A DNA stretch of 17,380 bases from Candidatus Njordarchaeota archaeon (GCA_029856055.1 JAHQWF010000055.1:1-17380); one strand, 5' to 3'. Positions 1-7,961 are shown, counted from the stretch's first letter. Notes: generated from the letters alone by a model not told the origin. Numbers and translations: made by a program.

Positions 1-1882
1 CTCTTAATCGGTGTATTCCTGTTTCTCTGGCTCCGATAACTACTCTATCAATGAATTGATCTATGTTTTTATGGAATTTTTCATATATTTTGATGAACTT
101 TCTAATTGCTTTATTTATAGCTTCCTTTTTGCTCATTTCTCCATCTTCTACAGCTTTGAAATATGATTCTATCTCTGCTCTTATTTTTGGATCTATTACT
201 TCTGGAACTATATCTTTTAGACCTATAGCGATTGCCAAACCATATTTAGTTGGTATTAATCTGCCTTCTCTCCTTATAACGTACCCTCTATCTATGTTCT
301 TCTTTATATGCTCTGCGAACGTTGCATCTGTCCCTATACCAAGCTTATCCATCAGTTTCACTAAATCGCTTTCACTAATTGGCTTCACAATTTCTGGTAT
401 TTTTTCTTCTACCCCTTTATCAATTATTTCTATTTTTGCTTTCTTAGTGTCTGAGAGTATCCTTGTTAAATTCTCATTGACTGGGTTTTGTACTCTACGA
501 TAAATATAGATATTGAGAAAACCTAGCTCTTCTGGAACAACAATCTCTGTTACGAATTCATCCCCTTTAGAATCAACTGCTCTTATCTTATATTTAGTTA
601 ATTCAGCATCCCTCATAAAATTAGCGGCGAAGTGTCTGCATATTAGTTCATATAATTCTTTAGCTTTCGGACCGATCCTCTTCCTTATTCTTGCTGGATC
701 AATAAATTTTGTTGGGTGTATTGGTGGGTGAGCGTAATCGTCTCTTCTACCTTGCTTAGGATTCCCGATCCCAGTGTTCCTATCAATGAACTTCTTTTTC
801 TTCATCTCATCTAATATCCTATAGGCATATGATAAAACTTCTCTAGAATATCTCTCAGTCTCGGTTCTTGGATATGAAATCAACCCCTCAAGATATAGTT
901 TCTCAGCTAATTTTAAAGTCTTAAATGGTGATAGTTTCAAGTATTTCGCTGCTAATTCAGCTAGCCTCGGCGTATTTAATGGTAGAGGCCTACTGATACG
1001 CATGCTTTTTTTCTCATAAATCTCAATAGTTAATTCTTCCCCTATTTTACTTAGTTGATTTATCGCAACTTGTTTATATTCATAAGTTTTCTTGGAGTTG
1101 AACTTTAACTTAAATCCATCTATACTAGCTACAACGGCAATTTTGTATTTTTTATCCATTTCCGCCTTTTTCTTTGACTCTAAATGCTTCAGGTACTTAT
1201 CAACTATTAATCCTAGAGTAGGGGTTTGACAAGGACCTATCGATAACATTGGTAGATTAGTATCGCCTAATTTATGATGCAATTTCATTGTTGCTAGCCT
1301 GGTAAAAGCAACACCATATCTTAAATCAAGCTCCTGTCTAACTTCAGATGCATCAATTTTTCTTCGATCTAATTTCCCCAGATTTTCTTCTCTGAATGCG
1401 CTTTTTAATTCTTTTTTTGTCAACGAACTAAATATTGCTCTCTTTACCATTACGTTTTTATTAATTTTCTTAGCTATTAAATCAGCTACCTGCATACCGA
1501 TATTTTCTCCTTCTCTATCATAGTCAGTTGCTATTATAATCTCATCAACTTTCTTAACTTCTTCCCTGATTAAATTGACAAAACTCCTAGATTCCTTTCT
1601 AACTATTTTTGTTAATGGTGCCTTGGTTAAAAGGTACTTGGGATCAACTTCTCTCCAAGGCTTCTCGTGAATAACCCTAGAAAACTCTGTAGTGTATAGA
1701 TGCCCTCCAGTACTAGTTATCCTGTAAATTTTCCCATTTCTCTTAACTACCCATAACTTAACTGGCTTTTTTCTCTCCAGAACCACTTTACTCACGCTAT
1801 CAGCTAGAGCAAAAGCAATTCGCTCAGCAGCCTTAGGTTTCTCTGCTACTACAAGCACCCTCTTTGTTCCGCCCTTGGCCAT
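1..1882 (-). CDS. topA: DNA topoisomerase, type IA (TopA/Topo III-like), partial
   Basis: Cuts and rejoins one DNA strand through a tyrosine to relax supercoils or decatenate DNA. The visible 627 residues begin at ATG (1882-1880), with a purine-rich AGAAGGG just upstream and an in-frame stop further up. The N-terminal Toprim domain shows the catalytic glutamate in VVAEKPKAAE (E14) and the metal-binding TDYDREGE (D120, D122). The active-site tyrosine is in ISYPRTET (Y337), and the later GIGTDATFAEHI motif is typical of the family. The reading frame runs open off the left edge, so the C terminus, including any zinc finger, is not visible. I see no helicase part in the visible N terminus, so this is not reverse gyrase. 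Frame and motifs are seen directly; the choice between Topo I and Topo III naming is uncertain. Confidence 0.95.
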   Translation of the reverse strand, partial: MAKGGTKRVLVVAEKPKAAERIAFALADSVSKVVLERKKPVKLWVVKRNGKIYRITSTGGHLYTTEFSRVIHEKPWREVDPKYLLTKAPLTKIVRKESRSFVNLIREEVKKVDEIIIATDYDREGENIGMQVADLIAKKINKNVMVKRAIFSSLTKKELKSAFREENLGKLDRRKIDASEVRQELDLRYGVAFTRLATMKLHHKLGDTNLPMLSIGPCQTPTLGLIVDKYLKHLESKKKAEMDKKYKIAVVASIDGFKLKFNSKKTYEYKQVAINQLSKIGEELTIEIYEKKSMRISRPLPLNTPRLAELAAKYLKLSPFKTLKLAEKLYLEGLISYPRTETERYSREVLSYAYRILDEMKKKKFIDRNTGIGNPKQGRRDDYAHPPIHPTKFIDPARIRKRIGPKAKELYELICRHFAANFMRDAELTKYKIRAVDSKGDEFVTEIVVPEELGFLNIYIYRRVQNPVNENLTRILSDTKKAKIEIIDKGVEEKIPEIVKPISESDLVKLMDKLGIGTDATFAEHIKKNIDRGYVIRREGRLIPTKYGLAIAIGLKDIVPEVIDPKIRAEIESYFKAVEDGEMSKKEAINKAIRKFIKIYEKFHKNIDQFIDRVVIGARETGIHRLR

Positions 1883-1906
1883 TTTAGACCCTTCTATTAC
1901 TATTCA

Positions 1907-1926
1907 TGCTTAAGAAACATTAAGCA
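1907..1926. promoter_or_regulatory. Inverted repeat in the topoisomerase promoter region
   Basis: TGCTTAA (1907-1913) and TTAAGCA (1920-1926) form perfect 7-base arms around a 6-base spacer. The repeat lies 25-44 bases ahead of the topoisomerase start. A TATA-like TTTTTAATAG on the minus strand sits at about 1940-1930, so the repeat would cover the region from just downstream of that TATA box to the likely transcription start. It may be a regulator site; it could also be chance in AT-rich DNA. Confidence 0.35.
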
Positions 1927-1986
1927 CTCCTATTAAAAATGATTACTTTAACTTAGTACTTTGAGCATGTCGCTGAAGTGATATGG

Positions 1987-2423
1987 ATGATAGATCCGAA
2001 TCTAAAAACAAAAATTGATACTCTTCTAAGAATCTTAAGTAGTTATGGTTTGATTTGCCAAGTTGACATTTATGAATTTATGACTTATGTTACTGCACCA
2101 ACTGTCACTGGAGATAAAACTTCAATTAATGATATTATTGAAAATGATTTTTGATACTACACGAATTAGCTGAAATATGCATTTTCAAAACGAGAGGCAT
2201 ACCTATCAACAAAAATACTTTTATAAAATATCCTAATATAGCTTACGAAATCCACTTAAAAGCAATGGAAATAGAGCTAGATTACGCATCATCAAGAAAT
2301 AATAAGAATTGGATTAAGAAACGATTAATAGATATCGAATCCTACTTGAATGATCCTAATATGCCTCGAGAGTTAATAAAGAACTGCATAAAAATATTAA
2401 AGAAATTTCGGGGAGCTAAATAG
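1987..2423 (+). pseudogene. Small hypothetical gene split by one frameshift
   Basis: Two reading frames join into one plausible protein of about 145 residues. The first starts at ATG 1987, with GAAGTGAT (1975-1982) as ribosome binding site, encodes MIDPNLKTKID... and stops at TGA 2152-2154. The second frame takes over at the run of five T (2148-2152) and continues to 2423. One extra T would give a continuous ...IIENDFLILHELAEICIFK..., which reads as a natural helix with a conserved-looking HELAE. The second half alone has only a weak TTG start (2151) without a ribosome binding site. I do not recognise the family. It may be a recent pseudogene, a sequencing or assembly error at the T run, or recoding by slippage; five T is short for slippage. 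Confidence 0.6.
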
Positions 2424-2525
2424 TTTTAGAACAAAACCTAAGTTGTTTTTAATGAAGTTTCTCATCATATTTTAAGTCATACATATTAATATGAAACATT
2501 CTACCTTCTTCACTAATTATTATTT

Positions 2526-3005
2526 TTAGTGTTTTATGTTTCTAGTTAATTCTTGCCAACTAAGAACCTCTAGATCGCTAAATTCATTTACATTTCTTAT
2601 AATTTTAGTTAGATCCTCATCCTCTGTCAACAATTTTCCTGTGAATATCTTCGCTGAAGCAGCTATGATTCTATCAAAGTAATCTTTTATTCCAGCATCA
2701 TGTAATATGTCTTCTAGATAACTAATTTTCCCATCCAGAAGTATTGTAGGCTGGATTTCGTCACTGTAAAGTAAATAATCCACTGACTCTTTATAGATTT
2801 CTCTTGCATGCTCTAATTTTTTCTTATTTTTCTTATTTATTCTAATTATAACCCACTTTATTTCTATTAGTGATATAGGGTTGAAGTAAAGCTCGATATT
2901 ACTTTCCAATATTAACTCCAGATCTTTTTTCGTGAATACATCTGTCTCAATCTCGAAAAGTGGTAAGAGATATATTGTATCCAGAAATATCTTATTCGTT
3001 TTCAC
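2526..3005 (-). CDS. PIN-domain ribonuclease toxin (VapC-like)
   Basis: A 159-residue PIN-fold protein, the usual toxin of VapBC systems, which cleaves RNA with bound divalent metal. The acidic residues expected of PIN nucleases are visible: D9 in IFLDT, E48 in SLIEIKW, D111 in YFDRIIAASA, and E128/D129 in LLTEDEDL. Starts with GTG (3005-3003), and its first 14 bases overlap the end of the upstream antitoxin gene, so translation is probably coupled. At 159 residues it is slightly longer than a typical VapC (about 130). The target RNA cannot be told from sequence. A PIN protein with a housekeeping role is possible, but the antitoxin partner makes a toxin more likely. Confidence 0.85.
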   Translation of the reverse strand: MKTNKIFLDTIYLLPLFEIETDVFTKKDLELILESNIELYFNPISLIEIKWVIIRINKKNKKKLEHAREIYKESVDYLLYSDEIQPTILLDGKISYLEDILHDAGIKDYFDRIIAASAKIFTGKLLTEDEDLTKIIRNVNEFSDLEVLSWQELTRNIKH

Positions 3006-3258
3006 TTATTATCTCCCTTTGGATTTCTTCTGAAATTGACTCAAATTCTTTAACACTTATCTTGTTTATGGGCTGCCTCTTTTTAAGAAGAGATTTTATT
3101 GATTTTTTCGGTTTTATTAATAAACCATCTTTAGTAACTATAGCTATCACTTCTCTTGATGGTTTTAATCCAAGTATCTCCCTTATTTCTTTAGTTGTAA
3201 ATATCTCCCCTCTTGCTCCCACCTTTAATTTAACTACATTTGAAGTCAGATTTTTCAC
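2992..3258 (-). CDS. AbrB/SpoVT-family antitoxin (VapB-like)
   Basis: An 88-residue protein whose N-terminal half reads as a swapped-hairpin AbrB DNA-binding domain: KVGARGEIFTTKEIREILGL followed by a hydrophobic strand (EVIAIVTKDGLLIKP, about residues 35-50). The charged C-terminal half (KEFESISEEIQREI) is the part that in VapB proteins wraps and inhibits the toxin. It precedes and overlaps the PIN gene by 14 bases, the standard antitoxin-first order. The start is taken as GTG 3258; no separate ribosome binding site is seen because GGTG includes the start itself. Such antitoxins usually repress their own promoter, probably the one at about 3301-3309. Confidence 0.85.
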   Translation of the reverse strand: MKNLTSNVVKLKVGARGEIFTTKEIREILGLKPSREVIAIVTKDGLLIKPKKSIKSLLKKRQPINKISVKEFESISEEIQREIISENE

Positions 3259-3300
3259 CTTTTCTGATATTTCCGATAATATGATTTATCTGATGTAAAG

Positions 3301-3309
3301 TATATTAAA
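3301..3309 (-). promoter_or_regulatory. TATA box of the toxin-antitoxin operon
   Basis: On the minus strand TTTAATATA lies 43 bases ahead of the antitoxin GTG. This would place transcription start near 3278 with a leader of about 20 bases. Called from sequence match and spacing only. Confidence 0.4.
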
Positions 3310-3548
3310 TTTTGCATATATTTCTAAATTTAATTATTAAACGAAATAGCTTCTTCTTTGCTTCTATGTATATGGTATTCTTAATGAGAAAAATATTATT
3401 CTAATATAGAATTCACGTGATTTTTGCTTAATGGGATTAGTTTTTTTAACAATCTCTATGTAGTTTATATGGTTTAAGATATGGAAATTCTTAAAAAACC
3501 AAAATATTTTTTTAATAGTCATCATTATCTGGGAGAATAGTGATTCTA

Positions 3549-3839
3549 ATGAATCTAAAAGACATATTTGATAGCCCTCAGGAATGGGATGGAAAGCGTG
3601 TAGAATTAACTGTGATGTATCTTGGTTGGAGTGGTAAAGGCTGTGATTTAGATAAAACAAGCATGAAAACGAGAAGTGATGTCACTTTGAAAGAAGATGA
3701 TTACTGTATACTCTGTGATCCAATCCCTGGACTAAACCCGATGAAAGATAGGAATAAAATTAGAATCAGAGCCACCGTTGAGTTATACTTCGAGAGACCT
3801 AGATTAAAAGATCCAGAACTATTAGAAATAATCGAGTAG
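3549..3839 (+). CDS. Small protein, possible OB-fold nucleic-acid binder
   Basis: A 96-residue soluble protein that I do not recognise as a named family. The start is ATG 3549, with AGTGAT (3539-3544) at ribosome-binding distance; an in-frame GTG at 3540 is less likely because it overlaps that site. The pattern DGKRVELTVMYLGWSGKGCD ... RSDVTLKEDDYCILCD ... NKIRIRATVELYFERP alternates polar and hydrophobic residues like a small five-strand barrel. The phrase 'GKRVELT..YLGW' followed by a strand ending in 'IRIRATVEL' resembles OB-fold proteins. Three cysteines are present (C32, C53, C56), the last two as CxxC, which could bind metal or form a disulfide. It stands alone, convergent with the small gene at 3852-4001. 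The function is unknown; the OB assignment is inference. Confidence 0.65.
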   Translation: MNLKDIFDSPQEWDGKRVELTVMYLGWSGKGCDLDKTSMKTRSDVTLKEDDYCILCDPIPGLNPMKDRNKIRIRATVELYFERPRLKDPELLEIIE

Positions 3840-3851
3840 TGAGTTGTTAGA

Positions 3852-4001
3852 TTAGCTAGCTAAATCATCCTTATTTATAAAGCCATTAATAATGTTTATT
3901 GCAATATCCATGCCTTTTATCTCGTATGATTCAAGCGTATTAGTCCTTTTTTTGGCTATGTTAAGAACCTTCTTTAATATATCAGTTCTAGTCATGCTCA
4001 T
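3852..4001 (-). CDS. Small hypothetical protein, 49 residues, with its own promoter and operator
   Basis: MSMTRTDILKK... to ...INKDDLAS is a short charged, helical protein without membrane segment or cysteines. The start is set at ATG 4001. It has CGGTGCT as a possible ribosome binding site, and a TATA box (minus-strand TTTATATT, 4042-4035) at the right distance for a leader of about 12 bases. A perfect inverted repeat lies between the two. A longer reading to 4058 would run through that promoter and is rejected. Promoter, binding site and operator argue that the gene is real despite its size. I do not recognise the product; a small regulator binding its own operator is possible but unproven. 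Confidence 0.55.
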   Translation of the reverse strand: MSMTRTDILKKVLNIAKKRTNTLESYEIKGMDIAINIINGFINKDDLAS

Positions 4002-4012
4002 TTTACAGCACC

Positions 4013-4030
4013 GTTCAATCGAAATTGAAC
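4013..4030. promoter_or_regulatory. Perfect palindrome at the start of transcription of the 49-residue gene
   Basis: GTTCAAT and ATTGAAC form 7-base arms around CGAA. The palindrome begins just after the minus-strand TATA box (4042-4035) and extends to the expected transcription start, about 12 bases ahead of the ATG. A protein bound here would block polymerase loading or escape, so it is a repressor operator candidate. In RNA it could also form a small hairpin with a four-base loop. Confidence 0.5.
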
Positions 4031-4216
4031 TAATAATATAAAGGCGGTTAATACTCACGTATTATGCTGAATACACTTAGCTAGCTTTTCTACCTAATAG
4101 TTCAGGTTCAAATGAAGTAGTTTATTGGTTTTTATCGACAAAATTAGATAATATTTTATTATACGAATTCTTTATTGTTAAGTTGTACTATAGCTTAATA
4201 TTTGGAGTTGTTTAAA

Positions 4217-6676
4217 ATGCGTAAAATTGCCATACTACTTATCTTATTGCTTCTTTTCGAGTTCCCTATGGCCTATAGCACTAATAATAATAAGGGGATT
4301 TCTGGAGACAAAATAGATGTATTGGTGTTTCTCAATATAGGTCTCGACCTAAGCGAAGTATCAATGATAAAGAATGAATATTACAGCGCAATTAAAGTTA
4401 CTTCTGATTGGAAATTAATCGATTCTTACTTAACTGAAATGAGAAAAGAAATCTTTAATTATATTAAAACGGAAACAGAACCATATTTTGATTCAGTTAC
4501 CAACTATATTAATTCACATGGCGGTCGAACTGTTAATTACTTCGTTTCTATCGGCGCTATTGAGGCTGAAATCCCAAGTAACCTTTTGTTTTTACTTGAG
4601 CAGAACCCCCTGGTAAAGGATGCTAGAGAACCCCTTAAATTTAAGATTAATTTGGATGTAGCTACTAAAGCTGTTTATGCGGATGTATGGTGGAATAACG
4701 GCTATAATGGATCTAACGATATAAGTCGATACTTGCCTTCAGATATTATTAAGGGCGTTGAAGTCGCTATCTTAGATACGGGTATAGATATGGATAATCC
4801 GTACTTAGCGGACAGTATTATAGCAGCTAAAGATTTCTCCGATGATAATGATCCAGATGATCTTAATGGCCATGGTACCTTTGTAGCTGGGATAATTGCA
4901 AGCAACTACACGAAATACAGAGGGGTAGCTGCTGGAGTAAACTTAATCAATGCTAAGTGCTTAAATAAGAATGGGATAGGATCAGAAGCTTGGATCTATT
5001 TAGCGATAGAATGGGCATTAACAAGTGTGGATGATAGCCCGGAAGTAATTAATTCTAGCTTGGGAACAAATCAGTTAGAGCCTGATGGAGAATCAAGTTT
5101 CACAAGAAACATCGATAAGTATATTGATTTGTATGATGTGGCTTGGGTAACGGCTGCTGGAAATAAGGATAATACAACTGGATTACAGTTAAATGTTCCT
5201 GGTGATTATTTTAATGGTTTGACTGTAGGAGCTGTTAACGATGCTGGAACTGTAGATAGAAGTGATGATAAGTGGGCAACATTTAGTTGTATAGGGCCGA
5301 CGAGTGATGGGAGAGTAAAACCAGATATTGTAGCTCCAGGAGAAGCAATAACATCTACAACTAATTTGGGCAGTTTTGATATTGACTCTGGCACTAGTTT
5401 TGCCACACCAATAGTTGCTGGTAGCTTAGCTTTAGTAGCTCCCCTATTGATAATGAGATTTGGGAAGGACTGGTATCTAGCAGCTAGAGCCTTACTAATT
5501 AATTCGGCAGATGATTGGTCAGCAACTGCCCCCGATCCTTATACTGGATGGGGCTATCTTAATCTCCTTAATGCATGGAACGAGAAGAATTATGTCTTAA
5601 TTGGTGAGATGCTACCCGATGATACTGTACCAATAAGTATTTTTGTTGAGAATAATTCCTTATTGAAAGTTACAGTAACGTGGAATAGGCATTATGATGA
5701 GAATGCTGGGGATTTCTATGAATTATCCCTTATTAATATGACTCTTCGAGATACTAAGAATGTTGAAGTAGATTATACTATTTACGAAAGTAAAAATGTT
5801 ATACAGCTTGTATATAGATCCAATGAAACTGGTTACTACTACTTGTATCTGACAGCTAACTTTATTGATCCATCCTTGGGTAGTGAGACTTTTGCTTTAG
5901 CAGCTAATCAACCATTCTATTTAGGATTGATCGCTTCTAACTTAACTATAAAGATAGATAGTCCAAGCTCTATTTATGATAGAGAAATATTAGATATACA
6001 GGTGAAAGTGAGGAATGCTGGGAATGAAACAATTAATCAGATCAAACTAAATATCACTGTTACTGATGGTTTAACTCTCTTCAATCAAAGTTTGCCGATA
6101 GACATAGGATTACTAGCGCCTGGACAAGAAGTTCATAAAGCAATTTACTTAAAGCCGACAAATATTGGCCCACAATTAATCAAAGTTATTATTTACTATC
6201 CTTATGACAACGACATCGTGTTGAACATGAATTATACTAGGGTCAACATAATTGATGATGATACTTCTAAGCCTACAATATCTAGTGTAAGTATATCTGG
6301 TAGCCCAATCATCTTTAGATCATTAAAAATAACGGTAGAAGCATCTGATGAAAGTGGGATATCTAGCGTTATTGTTTACTATAAGGTGGATGACCCCAAT
6401 GTCTCTGATGAGAATTATGATGGCTTCATACAGTTGCATCCAGATGAACCTGGAAACTATGTGGGAGATATAATGGTACCTATATCATGGATAGGTAAGA
6501 ATATTTATTTCATAGTGAAAGTGGTCGATAACGATAATGACCACGAGAACGATACAGAAGCTTCCCTATCAAACGTTCTTTCTATACATATCCCCTTAGA
6601 AATAAATATAATAATCCTACTCATACCTGTAATATTCGCTATTGTCCTAATAATTGCTTTGAAGACGAGGAAATAA
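4217..6676 (+). CDS. Subtilisin-like serine protease, secreted and membrane-anchored (family S8)
   Basis: An 819-residue extracellular protease. The signal peptide is MRKIAILLILLLLFEFPMAY. A propeptide-like region follows to about residue 160. The S8 catalytic triad is complete: D187 (VAILDTGID), H219 (NGHGTFVAG), S394 (SGTSFATP), with oxyanion-hole N316 (TAAGN). After the catalytic domain come beta-rich segments: a CARDB/APHP-like stretch around NAGNETINQIKLNITV and an Ig-like stretch around ITVEASDESGISSVIVYY. One C-terminal membrane helix (INIIILLIPVIFAIVLIIAL) is followed by KTRK, so the enzyme is held on the outer face of the membrane. Start ATG 4217 has GGAG nine bases upstream; an in-frame TTG at 4202 is less likely. 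It probably digests proteins for peptide nutrition or matures surface proteins. The Nudix gene follows after three bases. Confidence 0.93.
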   Translation: MRKIAILLILLLLFEFPMAYSTNNNKGISGDKIDVLVFLNIGLDLSEVSMIKNEYYSAIKVTSDWKLIDSYLTEMRKEIFNYIKTETEPYFDSVTNYINSHGGRTVNYFVSIGAIEAEIPSNLLFLLEQNPLVKDAREPLKFKINLDVATKAVYADVWWNNGYNGSNDISRYLPSDIIKGVEVAILDTGIDMDNPYLADSIIAAKDFSDDNDPDDLNGHGTFVAGIIASNYTKYRGVAAGVNLINAKCLNKNGIGSEAWIYLAIEWALTSVDDSPEVINSSLGTNQLEPDGESSFTRNIDKYIDLYDVAWVTAAGNKDNTTGLQLNVPGDYFNGLTVGAVNDAGTVDRSDDKWATFSCIGPTSDGRVKPDIVAPGEAITSTTNLGSFDIDSGTSFATPIVAGSLALVAPLLIMRFGKDWYLAARALLINSADDWSATAPDPYTGWGYLNLLNAWNEKNYVLIGEMLPDDTVPISIFVENNSLLKVTVTWNRHYDENAGDFYELSLINMTLRDTKNVEVDYTIYESKNVIQLVYRSNETGYYYLYLTANFIDPSLGSETFALAANQPFYLGLIASNLTIKIDSPSSIYDREILDIQVKVRNAGNETINQIKLNITVTDGLTLFNQSLPIDIGLLAPGQEVHKAIYLKPTNIGPQLIKVIIYYPYDNDIVLNMNYTRVNIIDDDTSKPTISSVSISGSPIIFRSLKITVEASDESGISSVIVYYKVDDPNVSDENYDGFIQLHPDEPGNYVGDIMVPISWIGKNIYFIVKVVDNDNDHENDTEASLSNVLSIHIPLEINIIILLIPVIFAIVLIIALKTRK

Positions 6677-6679
6677 ACT

Positions 6680-7111
6680 ATGCCGCGCAAATACCCAGAA
6701 TACCCAATAGTAGGCGTGGCGGGCGTAGCTATAAAAGAAAGAAAAATATTACTTATAAAAAGATTAGGCGAACCTGGGAAGAATTTATGGAGTCTTCCAG
6801 GCGGTGTAGTTGAACTTGGAGAGAGAATTACAGATGCTCTTAAAAGAGAGATAAAGGAGGAGACCGGTTTAGATTGCGATGTTGGCGATCTCGTTAACAT
6901 TGCTGAAGTGATAATTAGGGATACAGAGGGCAGAGTTATGTATCATTACATAATTCTTGATTATTTAATTAATGTTTCTAGTGAAGAAGTAAAGCCTAGC
7001 TCAGATGTATCTGATGCGGGTTGGTTTAGTTACGAAGAAGCAAAAAGATTAAAGCTAACTCCACCGACAGCAAATCTAATTGAAAAACTAAGAGGAATGA
7101 AATTACTCTAG
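6680..7111 (+). CDS. Nudix hydrolase, ADP-ribose pyrophosphatase/MutT-like
   Basis: Hydrolyses a nucleoside diphosphate linked to another group. The 143 residues contain a perfect Nudix box (G42-x5-E48-x7-R56-E-I-K-E60-E61-T-G-L64), preceded by the usual LWSLPGG. The short, simple domain (VVGVAGVAI start, WFSYEEAKRLKLTPPT end) fits the archaeal ADP-ribose pyrophosphatase/MutT group, but the exact substrate cannot be read from the sequence. The ATG at 6680 comes three bases after the protease stop, with a GAGGAA-type site in the end of that gene, so translation is probably coupled. The protease partner gives no obvious functional link. The C-terminal WFSYEEA is typical for the family. Confidence 0.92.
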   Translation: MPRKYPEYPIVGVAGVAIKERKILLIKRLGEPGKNLWSLPGGVVELGERITDALKREIKEETGLDCDVGDLVNIAEVIIRDTEGRVMYHYIILDYLINVSSEEVKPSSDVSDAGWFSYEEAKRLKLTPPTANLIEKLRGMKLL

Positions 7112-7113
7112 AA

Positions 7114-7569
7114 CTATCTTTTTCTAAGTTTCATTTTCATTTCTTTATAATTCTCTGCACAATGCTTACAACAGAAATGAAGCTCTTTACCATCTATAAC
7201 TTCTACGTAACCATCCCCAAATATTTTTACTCCACAACCCGCACAAACATTTACTTTTGGAGATATTGCTATTTCAAGTAAATTAGAGAATCTCTCGAGA
7301 AGCATTTCAACAGACTCTTTGCCTTCATCTGTTAGTTCATAAACCTTCTTATCCCTCTCCAAGACTTTCACTACTTTAGCTAGTCCTTTCTCATGAAGCA
7401 TATGAAGAAAAGGATATACTTGCTCTGGATTCACTTTGAAAGGTAGTATCTCACTAAGTCTCTTAATTATTTCATAACCATGCTTTGCCCCATCATAAAG
7501 GAGCATTAAGATGAACATTTTCGTAACAGTATTAATTCTCAATTTACCAACATCCAATTCCCTACTCAT
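7114..7569 (-). CDS. PadR-family repressor fused to a TRASH metal-binding domain
   Basis: A 151-residue transcription regulator. Residues about 12-98 are a PadR winged helix (FILMLLYDGAKHGYEIIKRL, then NPEQVYPFLHMLHEKGLAKV and KVYELTDEGKE). Residues about 107-143 form a cysteine cluster: C109-x2-C112, then H131-F-C133-C134-x2-C137. This matches the archaeal TRASH domain (HFCCKHCAENY is typical), a heavy-metal site known from copper regulators such as Sulfolobus CopR. The fusion predicts a repressor released or engaged by a metal such as copper. The start is ATG 7569, with a strong AGGTGG five bases upstream, not the in-frame GTG at 7578. It diverges from the small membrane gene at 7680, and a long dyad lies between them. 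The metal identity is inference. Confidence 0.88.
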   Translation of the reverse strand: MSRELDVGKLRINTVTKMFILMLLYDGAKHGYEIIKRLSEILPFKVNPEQVYPFLHMLHEKGLAKVVKVLERDKKVYELTDEGKESVEMLLERFSNLLEIAISPKVNVCAGCGVKIFGDGYVEVIDGKELHFCCKHCAENYKEMKMKLRKR

Positions 7570-7621
7570 TGTTACCACCTATCATCATAATTAGATAAAT
7601 AGACTAGTTAAATTTATATAG

Positions 7622-7658
7622 TTTTCTAGATATATTAATTATTTGATATATTAGAAAA
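7622..7658. promoter_or_regulatory. Long imperfect dyad between the regulator and the small membrane gene
   Basis: The left arm TTTTCTAGATATAT (7622-7635) pairs with the right arm ATATATTAGAAAA (7646-7658), with one unpaired G, around a 10-base spacer. It covers the likely TATA box of the rightward gene (GATATATTAG, about 7645-7654) and sits immediately upstream of the leftward TATA box (minus-strand TATATAAA, 7620-7613). Its position makes it the natural operator for the PadR-TRASH protein. It would control the small gene directly and the regulator gene itself from upstream. Confidence 0.5.
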
Positions 7659-7679
7659 TTGGAATAATAGTGAAATGAA

Positions 7680-7877
7680 ATGATAGACTTTTTAATATCT
7701 CTATTATCGTTTTTCGTGCTTCACGAAGAACCGATAAATGGTACAACTGAGTATCACATGTGTTTCCCAGGTTACGGCGCTTGGGGCATGGCTGGAATGT
7801 GGTTATTTTGGACACTATTCATACTTGTTGCAGCCGTATTAATAATATTGGTAGCGCTTTTAGCTACTAGGAGATAA
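7680..7877 (+). CDS. Small membrane protein with a Met/His/Cys-containing loop
   Basis: A 65-residue protein I cannot assign to a family. Residues 1-14 (MIDFLISLLSFFVL) are hydrophobic, like a signal or first helix. A polar loop (residues 15-40) then carries H15, E16, E17, H26, M27, C28, M37 and M40. A strong membrane helix (residues 41-62, WLFWTLFILVAAVLIILVALLA) ends in TRR, which predicts a cytoplasmic C terminus and the loop outside. His, Met and Cys are the usual ligands of copper or related metals, and the divergent neighbour is a TRASH-domain regulator. A role in metal tolerance or sensing is therefore a reasonable guess, not a demonstration. The start ATG 7680 has only a weak upstream site; the transcript may be nearly leaderless. 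A palindrome and T tract follow the stop. Confidence 0.65.
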   Translation: MIDFLISLLSFFVLHEEPINGTTEYHMCFPGYGAWGMAGMWLFWTLFILVAAVLIILVALLATRR

Positions 7878-7909
7878 TTATCTCTCAATAATTTTTTCTT
7901 TTTATTTTT
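7871..7909 (+). terminator. Palindrome plus T tract after the small membrane gene
   Basis: GAGATAATTATCTC (7871-7884) is a perfect 14-base palindrome that includes the stop codon. It is followed by T-rich runs (7892-7909). Archaeal termination mainly needs the T run; the palindrome may help or may be accidental. Confidence 0.5.
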
Positions 7910-7961
7910 GTGTTACGGTTAGTATCTTTTCTTAATGCTTGATTATTCGTCTTGCGTATAT

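Noticed and set aside
2470..2480. Box C-like ATGATGA on the minus strand
   Set aside because: No CTGA box follows at guide-RNA distance.
3522..3528. Box C-like ATGATGA on the minus strand ahead of the OB-like gene
   Set aside because: No box D downstream, only A/T runs.
3364..3660. 98-residue minus-strand reading frame
   Set aside because: It overlaps the well-supported gene at 3549-3839 on the other strand, has no ribosome binding site and has an implausible composition.
4105..4125. tRNA T-arm-like GGTTCAAAT
   Set aside because: No matching stem, anticodon arm or acceptor stem around it.
6505..6900. 131-residue minus-strand reading frame
   Set aside because: Opposite the end of the protease and the Nudix gene, both supported by motifs.
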